Shown here in pieces: positions 28,028 to 38,026 of a stretch of 64,000 nt of DNA; position 1 is the first letter of the stretch; the number at the start of each line of letters is the position of its first letter. The stretch lies in assembly GCA_963759115.1 (NCBI GenBank), contig CAVWXT010000002.1:248001-312000 (forward strand), in the 5' to 3' direction. This DNA is from CAVWXT01 sp963759115 (GTDB lineage Bacteria; Planctomycetota; Planctomycetia; Pirellulales; Thermoguttaceae). The position numbers were made by a program, and so were the translations under genes. The notes beneath the pieces are model-generated. The model had not been told where the DNA came from. It was given only the letters and a program-made list of their open reading frames with translations, and did no database searches.

Positions 28028-30337
28028 ATGCCGCTGAGAAGCGCGACAACGCGACAAACCGACAAGACCGTTGGCGGGCCGGGGGCTTCGCATCCTGACG
28101 GCGAGACCGAGACGGGGCAATCCGCCGACGCGGCTTTGCGGCCGCGCTGGCCCGGTTGGACCTTTGCCCTGACAATTCTCCTCGGCGCGTTTCTCTTGTT
28201 CCAAGTGCAGCCACTGATGAGCAAGTTCATCCTGCCGTGGTTCGGGGGCTGCCCGGCGGTTTGGACTACCTGCATGTTGTTTTTCCAGGTGCTGCTCTTT
28301 GCCGGTTACAGCTACGCGCATCTGGTGGGCAGCCGGCTGTCGCTCCGCCGCCAGGCGATCGTGCAGGCCGCGATCTTGGCGGCGGCAGTGGCCCTGCTGC
28401 CCATCGCCCCTGGGGCCGGCTGGAAGCCGGTGGACAGCGCAGCGCCAACCTGGCGGATTTTGCTGGTCTTGCTGGCCACGGTGGGCCTGCCGTACTTCGT
28501 GCTTTCGACGACCAGCCCGTTGGTCCAGGTCTGGTTCAGCCGCAGCTATCCGGGCCGCTCTCCCTATCGCCTGTATGCGTTGTCGAATTTCGGCGCGCTG
28601 GCGGCGCTGTTGAGTTATCCCGTTCTGTTCGAGCCGGCGTTCACTCTGCCCGTGCAATCGTGGCTGTGGTCCGGGACGTTTGCGGTTTACGTTCTGCTAT
28701 GCGGGCTCTGCGCCGCGTCGGTCTGGCGGCCGGGCGCTGCTTCCGACTCAATCGCCGAGGCCGCCACGGAGGCCCGCAGCGCAGGAATTGCGATTGCCAA
28801 CGAAACCAGCGGCGACCATGGCGCCGCCGGAATCGGCTGGGGGCGGCGGATGCTGTGGTTGCTGCTGCCCGCCTGTGCTTCGCTGGTTCTGTTGGCCACG
28901 ACGAACCACGTTTGCCAGGACGTGGCGGTCGTGCCTTTCTTATGGGTAGCACCGTTGTCGCTGTACCTGTTGTCGTTCATCATCTGTTTCGACCATCAAC
29001 GATGGTACGTGCGGGGCCTTTGGTCGACGCTGGCAGCCCTGGGAATTCTGACGATCTGCGACAATAGCAAGTTGCTGGACAGGCTTGGCGGCCTGGTGCA
29101 GCGGGACCTTTCGCTCACGTACGTCCCGGGGCTCGTCCTCTGCCTTGCGACCATGTTCTTCATTTGCACGGTGTGCCACGGGGAACTGGTACGGCTGCGG
29201 CCGCCCCCGCGGCGCCTGACCGAATACTACTTGATGATTTCCGCCGGCGGGGCGGTGGGCGGCGTGCTGGTGAGCCTGGTCGCCCCGCTGGTGTTCACCA
29301 CGTTCTTCGAGTGGAAGATTGGCCTGGCAGCTTCCTACGTCATCGCTGCGGCAGTGTTGACGTTGGCCGCCGCTCGGGGTGCTCTTCGACTCGGGCGCGA
29401 ACCTGCCGGCACGCGCGCCGGCCGGGGCAGGCTCGCTGCCCGCGTCGCCTGGACCGCGGCCGTCGCCATCGTGGCAATCGACGGGCCAGCAACCCTGATC
29501 GATTGGCAGACAAACGGCGCCAAGGAGCCAGTCGAGCGGACGCGCAATTTCTATGGCGTCATCTCGGTCTGGGAATATGATCGCGACGACCCCGAACAAC
29601 ACGAATTCCGCCTGTGGCACGGCGCCATTACGCACGGCGAGCAGTTCGTCGCTGCCCAGAAGCGGCGGATCCCCACGACCTATTACGGCTACCGCAGCGG
29701 CGCCGGCCGCGCCATAGAGTATCTCCAAACGGAGCGACCGCAGATGCGCGTGGGCCTCGTGGGACTGGGCGTGGGAACTTTGGCCGCCTACGCTCGGCAG
29801 GGCGATAGCTACCGCTTCTACGAAATTAACCCCGAGGTCGCGCGGTTGGCCGAGAAGTACTTCTATTACTTGGCCGATGCACGACAGCGTGGCGCGAGCA
29901 CGGAGATCGTCCTGGGCGACGCGCGCCTATCGCTGGAGCGCGAGCCGCCCCAGCAGCTCGACATGCTGGTGCTGGATGCCTTCAGCGGCGATTCGATCCC
30001 CACGCACCTGCTTACACGCGAGGCCTTCCAGATCTTCCGCAAGCATCTGGCCCCGGGCGGGGTGATTGCCGTCCACACGACCAACAGACATCTCTACCTT
30101 GTGCCCGTCGTCCGCGGCGTGGCGACGGATGCCGGTCTGAAGGTGGCTCGGGTCTACACGGTGCGAGACGACGCCTCGCATGTGCTGGGGAACGACTGGG
30201 TGCTATTGACCGAGAATGAGGGGCTTCTCTCGGCGATCCCTTCCATTCCCCCGCCGGAAGTCCACGACGACTTTTCCGTCCCCGTGTGGACCGACCATTA
30301 CAGCAATCTGTTCCAGATTCTGAAGAAGGCGGGTTAG
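28028..30337 (+). CDS. Fused membrane/spermidine synthase-like protein
   Basis: 769 aa. Residues 40-500 contain about ten to twelve hydrophobic segments, starting ALTILLGAFLLFQVQPLMSK, with the QVQPLMSKFILPWFGG and LPYFVLSTTSPLVQVW motifs of the fused MFS/spermidine-synthase family. The C-terminal 230 residues form a Rossmann methyltransferase-like domain of the spermidine synthase superfamily: VGLVGLGVGTLAAYARQG, YRFYEINPEVARLAEKYF, LGDARLSLE and LDAFSGDSIPTHLLTREAF. These proteins are frequent in planctomycetes; whether they make polyamines is not established. An AGAGG at proper distance supports the ATG at 28028. The IS element follows 60 bases downstream. Confidence 0.88.
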   Translation: MPLRSATTRQTDKTVGGPGASHPDGETETGQSADAALRPRWPGWTFALTILLGAFLLFQVQPLMSKFILPWFGGCPAVWTTCMLFFQVLLFAGYSYAHLVGSRLSLRRQAIVQAAILAAAVALLPIAPGAGWKPVDSAAPTWRILLVLLATVGLPYFVLSTTSPLVQVWFSRSYPGRSPYRLYALSNFGALAALLSYPVLFEPAFTLPVQSWLWSGTFAVYVLLCGLCAASVWRPGAASDSIAEAATEARSAGIAIANETSGDHGAAGIGWGRRMLWLLLPACASLVLLATTNHVCQDVAVVPFLWVAPLSLYLLSFIICFDHQRWYVRGLWSTLAALGILTICDNSKLLDRLGGLVQRDLSLTYVPGLVLCLATMFFICTVCHGELVRLRPPPRRLTEYYLMISAGGAVGGVLVSLVAPLVFTTFFEWKIGLAASYVIAAAVLTLAAARGALRLGREPAGTRAGRGRLAARVAWTAAVAIVAIDGPATLIDWQTNGAKEPVERTRNFYGVISVWEYDRDDPEQHEFRLWHGAITHGEQFVAAQKRRIPTTYYGYRSGAGRAIEYLQTERPQMRVGLVGLGVGTLAAYARQGDSYRFYEINPEVARLAEKYFYYLADARQRGASTEIVLGDARLSLEREPPQQLDMLVLDAFSGDSIPTHLLTREAFQIFRKHLAPGGVIAVHTTNRHLYLVPVVRGVATDAGLKVARVYTVRDDASHVLGNDWVLLTENEGLLSAIPSIPPPEVHDDFSVPVWTDHYSNLFQILKKAG

Positions 30338-30397
30338 GTTGTTCTCGGAGGGCTGAGGTTAAGGATCAGCAAGTCAACAAGTGTTGCGTTTCGGGAC

Positions 30398-32068
30398 GTA
30401 CTCCTCACGCTGCGCGTGAGGTTTTTGGCTGCGACTCGGCCTCACGCGGAGAGCTTGTGAAAAAATTGATTTGTACGTTGTGGTGCTTTAGCTGGAGCCG
30501 TGTTTTTTTGCGACTTTCGCAGTGGCCCAGCGAAGGTTCGCGAACTGTTTACGGAGGCCGTGACTCGCGGGAATGGCAAGGATTGTGGTGCATGCTTTGC
30601 GCAGATTCTCCCATGCCGCTGTTTTGTGCTGCACGCCCGCTCGACGGGAGCTTAGGCGGCGGCTTTCGCCGGCTCCGGCGCAGTGCCACCCAGCGAAACA
30701 GGTTGTGGACCAACACGTACCACAGCACCACCGCTTTGACCTTCTGCAGCCCGCGGACCACAAACTGGTAAAGCCCGCGGTTGCGGCACTCGGCGTTGGA
30801 CCACTCACATTTGCCGCGCTGTTTGTATTTCTGCTGGGCCTCCGGGGTTCCCATCCGCCGGCGCCACTCGGCTACCTTCGGGCTGTCGCCGGGCTTGGCA
30901 GCGTACGGGTCTTTCCCTTGCTGCTGCTGTTGCTCCACCTCTTTGGGCGGCGCGAACACCGTTACACCCCGCTGACCCACACTTTCCAGATCTCCCTTGG
31001 TAGCAAGGCCGCCGTCCACGTAATACTCGGCGTCCTTCGGCAAGGGCGCTGTTCGGCTTCGATCTGTTGCACCATCGCTTCCATCTGGCCGGCATCGGCG
31101 ACGTTCAGCAGGTCGGCCCCCACGATCACCAAGCTGTTCAAGTCGGTGGCAAGTTCGACGTTGTAGGCGGGGCGGGTGCCGCCATCGCCCATTTTCATCC
31201 GGCGGGCTTCAGGGTCGGTCGTGCTGGCACGAGCCGAGGCCCCATCTCCCTTCTTCCTTTTCTCGCGGGCTTCGGCCACCTTCTGGACTTCTTCTTGGGC
31301 CTGCTTCAGCCGCTCGATTCTCTCCTCCGCCGAGCGCTCCTGCGCCGCTTGTTGGGAGGCCGAGCGGCCCGTCTCCTGCTCAAACTCCTGTTGCAGACGG
31401 TCCCATCGCTGTTCGGCTTCTGCCAGCAGTTGTTGCAACGTTTCCTTTCGCTTAAAGGAGTCGTTGCCGGCGTTGGCTCGCACCCGCATGCCGTCTTGCC
31501 CGATCCTTTCCAGGTTTACCAGACCTTCGGCCCTCATCACCGCCACGTTGTTGACCACTTGATCCTTCAGCCATTCCAGATGCGCGGTGCGGAAATCGGA
31601 CAACGTGTGGTAATTGACGTCCACCCCGCCCCGAAGCCACTTGTAGGGATCGCAGTCGTAGCACCGCCGCATCAGTTCGCGGCGCTGCCCATGCCCTCGT
31701 CTGTGGCGTAGGTCCACAAGGCTACGAGGAGCCGGGGATCAGTGGCCGGACGGCCGGCATGGTTTTCCACGGCCTTGATCCCCGCGTACAGGGGAGACAG
31801 GTCCAATTGTTGGGTCAACTCCCACACCACGCGTGCTTTGTGGCCGGGCGGAATCAAATCGTCAATCTTCTTCGGGTTGGGGTCAACCCGCGTGCGGTCC
31901 GGCGATTTCATGCGAGGCGCCGCTTCCGTGCTAGCATCCTGGGGTTCCATGGCGGTTGCCGAATTTCGAGGGGAAAACGTCTCCGTTCAAGGAAAACGCC
32001 CCAGTATGTTCGAATTCAGCAAACGCTCAAATATCGATTTCTTCACACGCTCGGAGCGTGAGGAGTAC
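30398..32068 (-). mobile_element. IS1182-family-like insertion sequence with imperfect inverted repeats
   Basis: A transposase (below) is enclosed by imperfect inverted repeats: GTACTCCTCACGCTGCGCG at the left (from 30398) and, read on the minus strand, GTACTCCTCACGCTCCGAGC at the right (ending 32068). Each end also contains its own small hairpin. GAC is found just outside both ends and might be a short target duplication. The length of about 1.67 kb is normal for the family. The transposase has two frameshifts, so the copy is probably dead, unless these are assembly errors. Confidence 0.78.
30549..31950 (-). pseudogene. IS1182-type transposase, frameshifted twice
   Basis: Three consecutive frames make one protein. 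31672-31950 carries the N-terminal domain (ARVVWELTQQLDLSPLYAGI, RPATDPRLLVALWTYATDEG). 30962-31717 follows with CYDCDPYKWLRGGVDVNYHT, LERIGQDGMRVRANAG (first catalytic Asp) and a long Arg/Glu-rich coiled region. 30549-31043 gives AEYYVDGGLATKGDLESVGQ (second Asp), the CEWSNAECRNRGL region (Glu) and a C-terminal helix. The breaks fall near 31690 and 31020. The DDE residues are all still present, so inactivation may be recent or only apparent. Confidence 0.85.
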
Positions 32069-32090
32069 GACAGTAATTGATTCACCAGTA

Positions 32091-32932
32091 CTAAGGTTGC
32101 TTCGGCTCCTTCAGCTCGAAGGTAATCGTCACAGTTGCCGTGATGGTAATCGTTCCCGGCGCGATTGTTTGGCGGGCATCCGGCGTTGTCTGGGCGGTGA
32201 CTTTCGTTCCCGCACGGTCTTCGCCCATGCCGACTAGAACGACTCTTGCTCTGCCAGTGTTTGTTTCGGGATCCCCCGCCATTCCTCCCATCGCGCCTCC
32301 AAAACCACGCGTGTGAATGTCCCCTTCGACTTCTTCTTCAATCGTAATGGCTTTGCCGAGCGCCAGGCCGTTGAGTTCGGCCAAGTGGCCGGCCTTTTCT
32401 CTGGCGTAAGCCACGGCGAGTCGGCGCGCCTCAAACTGATGTTCCCGATGCTTGGTCGTGCGGAATAGAATACCGCTAACCCTGTTCGGCCCGCCCCGAG
32501 TGCATCGGAGAGTATCGGCTCAAGGAGGTCGAAGTCTTGGAGGGTGACATCAATCCCCCGACTTACCGTGTACTTGATCAACACCTCATCGCGGCGCTCG
32601 TACACGGGCCGAATTTCCAGACAGTCGATCTTGATGTACTTGTCCTCGACGCGATGGCTCTTGACCGTCTTGAGAACGGCCCGCGTGCGTTTGTCGTTCT
32701 CGGCCTTGGCAGGCAGCGGACTTTTCCCATCTTCGGTGATTACCGACAGCGACAGAACCACCTCGTCGGGAACGATTTCGATCTCTCTCATGGCGGATAT
32801 TTTGATGGTCCGCGCGGTCGGCTCGTCGACCAGGGTGACCCGCAGGGGCGCGTCGGCGGCCAAGGCAACCAGCGCCGAAGCAGCAACGATCAAGACAGCG
32901 GTTGGACACAACAACGATGCTCGCAATCGCAT
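32091..32932 (-). CDS. SIMPL (DUF541) domain exported protein, single frameshift
   Basis: The signal peptide is MRLRASLLCPTAVLIVAASA. The SIMPL domain follows: ARTIKISAMREIEIVPDEVV, LSLSVITEDG, KYIKIDCLEIRPVYERRDEV, YTVSRGIDVTLQDFDLLEPI. The frame breaks near 32485. The other frame gives the expected continuation NRVSGILFRTTKHREHQFEA, AVAYAREKAGHLAELNGLAL, and the C-terminal beta strands ending FELKEPKQP at 32091. Family proteins are periplasmic or outer-membrane-associated and implicated in stress tolerance; no enzymatic role is known. The stop codon is 22 bases from the right end of the IS element. About 280 aa when corrected. Confidence 0.8.
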
Positions 32933-33210
32933 GGCACAGTCTCCTCGATTGAAGGTTGGAACCGTGAAAATCTGAGCGCATTCTAAGCCGGCGCGGCACG
33001 TGGAATCAATTGCCTGAGGGGAAAACGCACGGATGATCGGGTGTTGCCGTTCTGACCGAAAAGTCGCGACGCAAGTAATTATGCGCCAGTATCTTACGGC
33101 GGCTGTTTTCACCGCTTGGGCGTTGTGGCTGAAAGCGAAAATCGCTATACTGTGACCTTTCCCGATGACCATCAAAAAAGCTGCGCCGCAACCTTCCAAT
33201 ACGGAGGGGG

Positions 33211-34695
33211 GTGCTGCGGCGCTTCGTGGTTTGTTTGCTGAAAGGATTCGTGGTGTCGACCGACTCAAATCTCCCCCCCGAGCCGCCTGATCCCGAGGAG
33301 ACTCCCCCGCCAGAAACCTCCCCCGCCGGGCATGGCGGGATGTCCGCCAAGCGAATGATCGACATGCCCATCGAGGAGGAGCTGAAGGGCAGCTACCTGG
33401 TCTACTCGATGAGCGTGATCGTCAGCCGCGCGCTGCCCGACGTCCGCGACGGCCTGAAGCCTTCGCAGCGGCGGATCCTGGTCGCCATGAACGACCTGAA
33501 CCTCACCCCGGGGGCCGGGCGGGTCAAGTGCGCCAAGATCTCCGGCGACACCAGCGGCAACTACCATCCGCACGGCGAGAGCGTGATCTATCCCACGTTG
33601 GTCCGCATGGCCCAAGAGTGGAACATGCGGCACGTGCTGGTCGACAAGCAGGGAAACTTCGGCTCGATCGCCGGCCTGCCCGCGGCGGCCATGCGGTACA
33701 CCGAAGCCCGCATGTCGCCGATCGCCGCGTTGATGATGGAGGACATCAAGCTCGACACGGTGGATTTCATCCCCACCTACGACGAGCGGCGGACTGAACC
33801 CACGGTGCTGCCCTCGACGTTCCCCAACCTGTTGGTGAACGGGGCCAACGGAATTGCGGTGGGCATGGCCACCTCGATCCCCCCGCACAACCTGGGCGAA
33901 ATCTGCGACGCGATTATCCGCGTGATCGACGACCCGCAGGTCTCCATCGACGAATTGCTGGAGATCGTCCCCGGGCCGGACTTCCCCACCGGCGGCGTGG
34001 TGTGCGGCCGCTCGGGCATCCGCCGCGGATACTACACCGGCCGGAGCACGATCGTCGTCCGCGCCCGGGCGTTCATTGAAGAACACAACAAGCGAAACCG
34101 CATCGTCGTCACCGAAATCCCCTTCCAGCAATCCCGCGACCGCATCGAGGAACGCATCGCCGCCTTGGTCAACGAGGGGAAGATCCCCGGCATTTCCGGC
34201 ATTCGCAACGAGAGCGACCTGAAGGAGCCCGTGCGGCTGGTCTGCGAGTTGAAGCGCGACGCCGATCCCGAAATCGTGCTGAACCAACTCTACCAATTTT
34301 CGCCGCTGCAAGACAGCTTCTCGCTGATCTTCCTGGCGCTGGTGGACGGCAAGCCGCGGGTGCTCTCGTTCAAGGAGCTATTGCAGGAGTTCGTCCGCCA
34401 CCGCGAGACGGTGATCCGCCGGCGGACGCAGTTCCTGCTGAGCCGGGCGCGGCAGCGGAAGCACACCGTCGAGGGTTTGCTCCTGGCCCACGCCAACATC
34501 GACGAGGTGATCCGCGTCATCCGCGGTTCGTCGACCCAGGCCGAGGCCAAAGAGCGGCTGATGCAGATTCAGACGCCGGCCGCGCTCTGCGCCGGGCCCT
34601 GGGCGACGAAGGCTTTGCCGTCTTCCTGGAAGATCGCGGCCAGAGCGAGTTCTACACGCTCACGCCCGTCCAAGCCGACGCCATCCTCCACATGA
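33211..34695 (+). CDS. gyrA: DNA gyrase subunit A, N-terminal breakage-reunion domain (frameshifted)
   Basis: Type IIA topoisomerase subunit that cleaves and rejoins DNA during supercoiling. The core is intact: MPIEEELKGSYLVYSMSVIV, RALPDVRDGLKPSQRRIL (quinolone-region neighbourhood), GDTSGNYHPHGE, DKQGNFGSIAG and the active-site tyrosine in AAAMRYTEARMSP. The GTG at 33211 has GGAGG almost touching it. The conserved part starts about residue 44 (MSAKRMIDM, ATG 33340), so the true start is uncertain, and the Pro-rich first 40 residues may not be translated. Near 34590, after RLMQIQTPAA, the frame is lost; the correct text (LGDEGFAVFLEDRGQSEFYT) continues one frame over until about 34790. gyrB is not in the window. 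Confidence 0.9.
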   Translation: MLRRFVVCLLKGFVVSTDSNLPPEPPDPEETPPPETSPAGHGGMSAKRMIDMPIEEELKGSYLVYSMSVIVSRALPDVRDGLKPSQRRILVAMNDLNLTPGAGRVKCAKISGDTSGNYHPHGESVIYPTLVRMAQEWNMRHVLVDKQGNFGSIAGLPAAAMRYTEARMSPIAALMMEDIKLDTVDFIPTYDERRTEPTVLPSTFPNLLVNGANGIAVGMATSIPPHNLGEICDAIIRVIDDPQVSIDELLEIVPGPDFPTGGVVCGRSGIRRGYYTGRSTIVVRARAFIEEHNKRNRIVVTEIPFQQSRDRIEERIAALVNEGKIPGISGIRNESDLKEPVRLVCELKRDADPEIVLNQLYQFSPLQDSFSLIFLALVDGKPRVLSFKELLQEFVRHRETVIRRRTQFLLSRARQRKHTVEGLLLAHANIDEVIRVIRGSSTQAEAKERLMQIQTPAALCAGPWATKALPSSWKIAARASSTRSRPSKPTPSST

Positions 34696-34900
34696 CGCTC
34701 GGGCAGTTGGTCAACCTGGAACAGGAGAAACTCTCCGGCGAGTATCACAAGCTGCTGGAAGAAATCACCGAGTACCGCCGCATCTCTCCGACCGGCAGAA
34801 CATCCTGAACATCATCCGCGACGACTGCCGCGAGCTGAAGCGGAAGCACGGCGACGCCCGCCGCACCGAGATCAGCGGTGAGGAGATCGGCGAGATCGAC

Positions 34901-36043
34901 ATGGAGGACCTGATTACCGAAGAGACGATGGTCGTCTCGATCACCAGCAACGGCTACATCAAGCGGACTCCCGCGTCGGTCTATCGGTCGCAGCGTCGCG
35001 GCGGCAAGGGGCTGACCGGAGCCAAGACCGAAGAGGAAGACCCCATCCAGCACCTCTTCGTCGCCAGCACGCACGCCTACCTGCTGTTCTTCACCAACAA
35101 GGGCAAGGTGTATTGGCGCAAGGTCTACGATCTGCCGCAGTTGGCCCGCGACGCCCGCGGCCGCGCCGTGGTGAACCTGCTGAACCTGGGCGAGGGCGAG
35201 CAGATTACCGACTGCCGCGCGGTCCGCGACTTCGACAAGCCCGATCACTTCCTGGTCATGGCCACGGCCCGCGGATTGGTCAAGAAAACGCCGCTGGAAG
35301 CCTACAGCCGACCCTTGAAGAGCGGCATCATCGCCATCAAGCTCCGCGAGGGCGATGCCCTGGTCGACGTGGTGGTGGCCAAGCCGGGCGACGAACTGGT
35401 GCTGGCCACGACGCACGGCATGGCCATTCGCTTCAAGCAGTCGGACGCCCGTCCCGTGGGCCGCAACTCCAGCGGCGTGAAGGGCATCCGGCTGGTGGGC
35501 GACGACACCGTCGTGGGCATGGTCGTGGCCGATCCCGCCGCCACGCTGCTGACCGTCTGCGCCCACGGCTACGGCAAACGCACCCCCTTCGGTCCGAACC
35601 TGGAAACCGAGTTCGAGAGCGAATTGCCCGAACAGGGCGAACACGAGGACGAGGCGGCGGACACCCCGGACGAGTTCGAGCCCACAAAGCCGCGACCGGT
35701 GGTCGCGCCGACCGAGTGGGAAGAGCACGAAGAGGGCGAGGAAGGCGAAGACCTCTCCTCGCAGCGCAGCTATCGCACGCAGCGCCGGGCCGGCAAGGGA
35801 CTCCGCGACATCAAGACAACCGAACGGAACGGCCCGGTGGTCGCCATCGTACACGTCTCCGATGAGGACGAATTGCTGATGATGACCGCCCACGGCAAGC
35901 TTCAGCGGATCGCCGCCAGCGACATCAGCATCATCGGCCGCAACACCCAAGGCGTGAAGATCATGAGCCTCGACGAGGACGACACGCTGGTCGCCGTCAA
36001 GCGCGTGCCGCAGGAAGAGAACGGGAAGGTGGAGGAGGCGTAG
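34901..36043 (+). CDS. gyrA: DNA gyrase subunit A, C-terminal DNA-wrapping domain with an acidic insertion
   Basis: Continuation of gyrA; upstream of ATG 34901 the frame already reads ILNIIRDDCRELKRKHGDA, so this Met is internal. Pinwheel blades are visible as repeats: VVSITSNGYIKRTPASVYRS, HAYLLFFTNKGKVYWRKVYD, HFLVMATARGLVKKTPLEAY and TLLTVCAHGYGKRTPFG. The GyrA-box QRRGGKG required for chiral wrapping is present in the first blade, and a second similar sequence (QRRAGKG) occurs later. Between blades, about residues 225-285 are a long acidic insert (EQGEHEDEAADTPDEFE, then EEHEEGEEGEDLS), not part of the usual E. coli domain. The whole gene would encode about 940 aa after repairing two indels. 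Confidence 0.9.
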   Translation: MEDLITEETMVVSITSNGYIKRTPASVYRSQRRGGKGLTGAKTEEEDPIQHLFVASTHAYLLFFTNKGKVYWRKVYDLPQLARDARGRAVVNLLNLGEGEQITDCRAVRDFDKPDHFLVMATARGLVKKTPLEAYSRPLKSGIIAIKLREGDALVDVVVAKPGDELVLATTHGMAIRFKQSDARPVGRNSSGVKGIRLVGDDTVVGMVVADPAATLLTVCAHGYGKRTPFGPNLETEFESELPEQGEHEDEAADTPDEFEPTKPRPVVAPTEWEEHEEGEEGEDLSSQRSYRTQRRAGKGLRDIKTTERNGPVVAIVHVSDEDELLMMTAHGKLQRIAASDISIIGRNTQGVKIMSLDEDDTLVAVKRVPQEENGKVEEA

Positions 36044-36091
36044 AGCGGCTTCCCGAAATTCCTTTCCGCCGGAAACCGGGAGTCTCGACCG

Positions 36092-37054
36092 ATGCGCGAC
36101 ATCCGCATTGCCGCGGCGCAGTTTGAAGCCCGCGACGCCGACAAGGACTACAATTTCGCCCGGATGGCCGATCTCGCGCGACGCGCGGCGGCCCAAGGAG
36201 CGGAGATCGTCAGCTTCCACGAGTGCTGCATCGCGGGCTATACCTTCTTGCAGACGCTTTCGCACGACGAGGTCGCCACTCTGGCCGAGCCGGTTCCCGA
36301 TGGGCCGAGCACGCGCCGTTTGATCGAGCTGGCCCGGCAATGCGGCGCGGCCCTGTTGGCCGGCTTGCTCGAACGCGAGGGCGACAAGCTCTACAACACC
36401 TATGCGGCCGTTTCGCCCGACGGCTTCGTGCAAAAGCATCGCAAGCTCCATCCGTTCATCCATCCCAGCATCCAGCCGGGCGGCGGCTTTGCGATTTTCG
36501 AGTTGTGCGGGGTGCGTTGCGGCATCCTCACGTGCTACGACAACAACCTGCCGGAGAACCCGCGGATTCTGGCCCTGATGGGCGCGGATGTGGTTTTTGC
36601 CCCGCACGTCACCGGCGGATTGCCCAGCGCCATGCCGGGCCGCGGCACGATCGATCGCGCGTTGTGGGAAAACCGCCACCGCGATCCGGTCCCGCTGCGG
36701 CTGGAAGTCATGGGTCCCAAAGGACGCGGCTGGCTCATGCGCTGGCTGCCGGCGCGGGCCTACGAAAACGGCCTGTACTACATTTACAGCAATGCCGTCG
36801 GCGTCGACCACGACACCGTCAAGCCGGGCAATGCGATGGTTTTGGACCCGATGGGCGAGATCGTGGCGGAGAGCCACGCCTTGGGCGACGACGTCGTGGT
36901 CGCACTGTGTACGCCCGAGAAGATCGCCCTCTCCGGCGGCCGTCGATATCTCAAGGCCCGGCGTCCCGATCTCTACGCCAAGCTCGTCGAGCCGCTGCCG
37001 CCGGGTCAAACGTCGGTGGTCGATCCCGGCTGGCGGTCGCTTTCCGGCAAGTGA
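36092..37054 (+). CDS. Carbon-nitrogen hydrolase (nitrilase superfamily)
   Basis: 320 aa. The Glu-Lys-Cys triad is readable: Glu44 in SFHECCIAGY, Lys118 in HRKLHPF and Cys148 in GILTCYDNN. The flanks are of the amidase type (IRIAAAQFEARDADKDY at the start, GNAMVLDPMGEIVAES near the end). Such enzymes hydrolyse amides, carbamoylated amines or nitriles; the exact substrate cannot be told. An internal segment rich in Arg (MGPKGRGWLMRWLPARAYEN) lies where the family has its multimer-forming helix. GGGAG lies about 8 bases upstream of the ATG. It is 48 bases downstream of gyrA, possibly co-transcribed. Confidence 0.88.
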   Translation: MRDIRIAAAQFEARDADKDYNFARMADLARRAAAQGAEIVSFHECCIAGYTFLQTLSHDEVATLAEPVPDGPSTRRLIELARQCGAALLAGLLEREGDKLYNTYAAVSPDGFVQKHRKLHPFIHPSIQPGGGFAIFELCGVRCGILTCYDNNLPENPRILALMGADVVFAPHVTGGLPSAMPGRGTIDRALWENRHRDPVPLRLEVMGPKGRGWLMRWLPARAYENGLYYIYSNAVGVDHDTVKPGNAMVLDPMGEIVAESHALGDDVVVALCTPEKIALSGGRRYLKARRPDLYAKLVEPLPPGQTSVVDPGWRSLSGK

Positions 37055-37240
37055 GGCGGTGCGCCAGGTCGGCCATTGCGGCCAAGGGGGGTTTTCACCA
37101 TGTCCAGGTGCGGTCGACCGGAACTCTTCGCTGACGTGGGAGGCGGGTTCCAGGGCCGATCAGTTTTTCACTGTAGGAGGCGACTCCAGTCGCCGATTGC
37201 CCGAAAGCCACCGCAAATCGGCGACAGGAGTCGCCTCCTA

Positions 37241-38026
37241 GTGCGCTTGTGAGTGTATCGAATCAGCAAGGTGCAAGTCCTTGTCGAAATTGGGTTTGAA
37301 CTTCGTAACCGAAAGTAACTGTGTCCTCGTGAGAGGGGGTGGAGAGCAACTGAAGGTGAACGGCTGGTCCGCAGGATGACGAACTCGATTCGGCCGGTTG
37401 TCGTGGCGAGCCTGCTAGGAAAAGGCGAAGCCCAAGTGACGCTGTGGTCCTCGCAAGGGATGCGGTCGGCAGACCGCGCGGTAAGCTCCGGGGGGAAACC
37501 AAACCAAGCCCCAGAGGCGGCAACAGGTGGTTGGAGGCGGAACGGTCGGAAGGTTTGATACATGAAGCAAGGAGACCTGGGCGGGTACAAGGACGAAGTT
37601 CATTGTCCCTGATAAGGATACGAAGAATCGACCGCCCAGGAGTCAGAGCGTCCATACGAGCGAGGAAGCGGGGCAATGCCCGTCGAGCAAAGGGACGCAG
37701 GAAAGGGGATGAAACATGACGCACGGCCAAAACCACACCGTACCGCGAGTGTCGGCAACGACTAGCCACGACGGACTGCGTCAGGCACACGTAACTTGGC
37801 TCAGATTGGCCGCACCGTCGATGTTGCATGTTGGTGGCCTTCCCGTGAAGGTCAGGGCCTTTCGCTTCTGCCGATCCCGAGAAGGAACCTTGTTTCCTTC
37901 CCGCGCTCGGTTCACCAATCCTCTACGAGGTAACACCACTAACCGGAGAGCCGGATGCGGGAAATCCGCCAGTCCGGTTCGGAGGGAGGGGAGGCCGGGA
38001 ACTTAACCGGCCTTCCCTACCCCTAT
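37241..38026 (+). mobile_element. ORF-less group II intron, copy 2 (786 nt)
   Basis: Same length as copy 1 at a constant offset of 17817, with every conceptual translation the same. It begins GTGCG right after the CCTCCTA arm of the P1 palindrome and ends CTAT; the 3' exon resumes with CAAGTCCTATTCGGG. Domain V is 37948-37980 and the candidate branch-point A is 38019. The 5' exon hairpin differs from that of copy 1 in its loop and in one stem base (GACAGGAG against GACTGGAG), so the two insertions are in different copies of the palindrome and are not one segmental duplication. No protein is encoded. Confidence 0.88.
37948..38026 (+). ncRNA. Group II intron domains V and VI (copy 2)
   Basis: Same sequence as 20131-20209, including the catalytic AGC, the 33-nt domain V and the bulged A at 38019, 8 nt from the 3' end. 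Confidence 0.85.

Noticed and set aside
34745..37009. 754-codon minus-strand open frame
   Set aside because: Antisense to gyrA and the nitrilase, both of which show active-site motifs on the plus strand.
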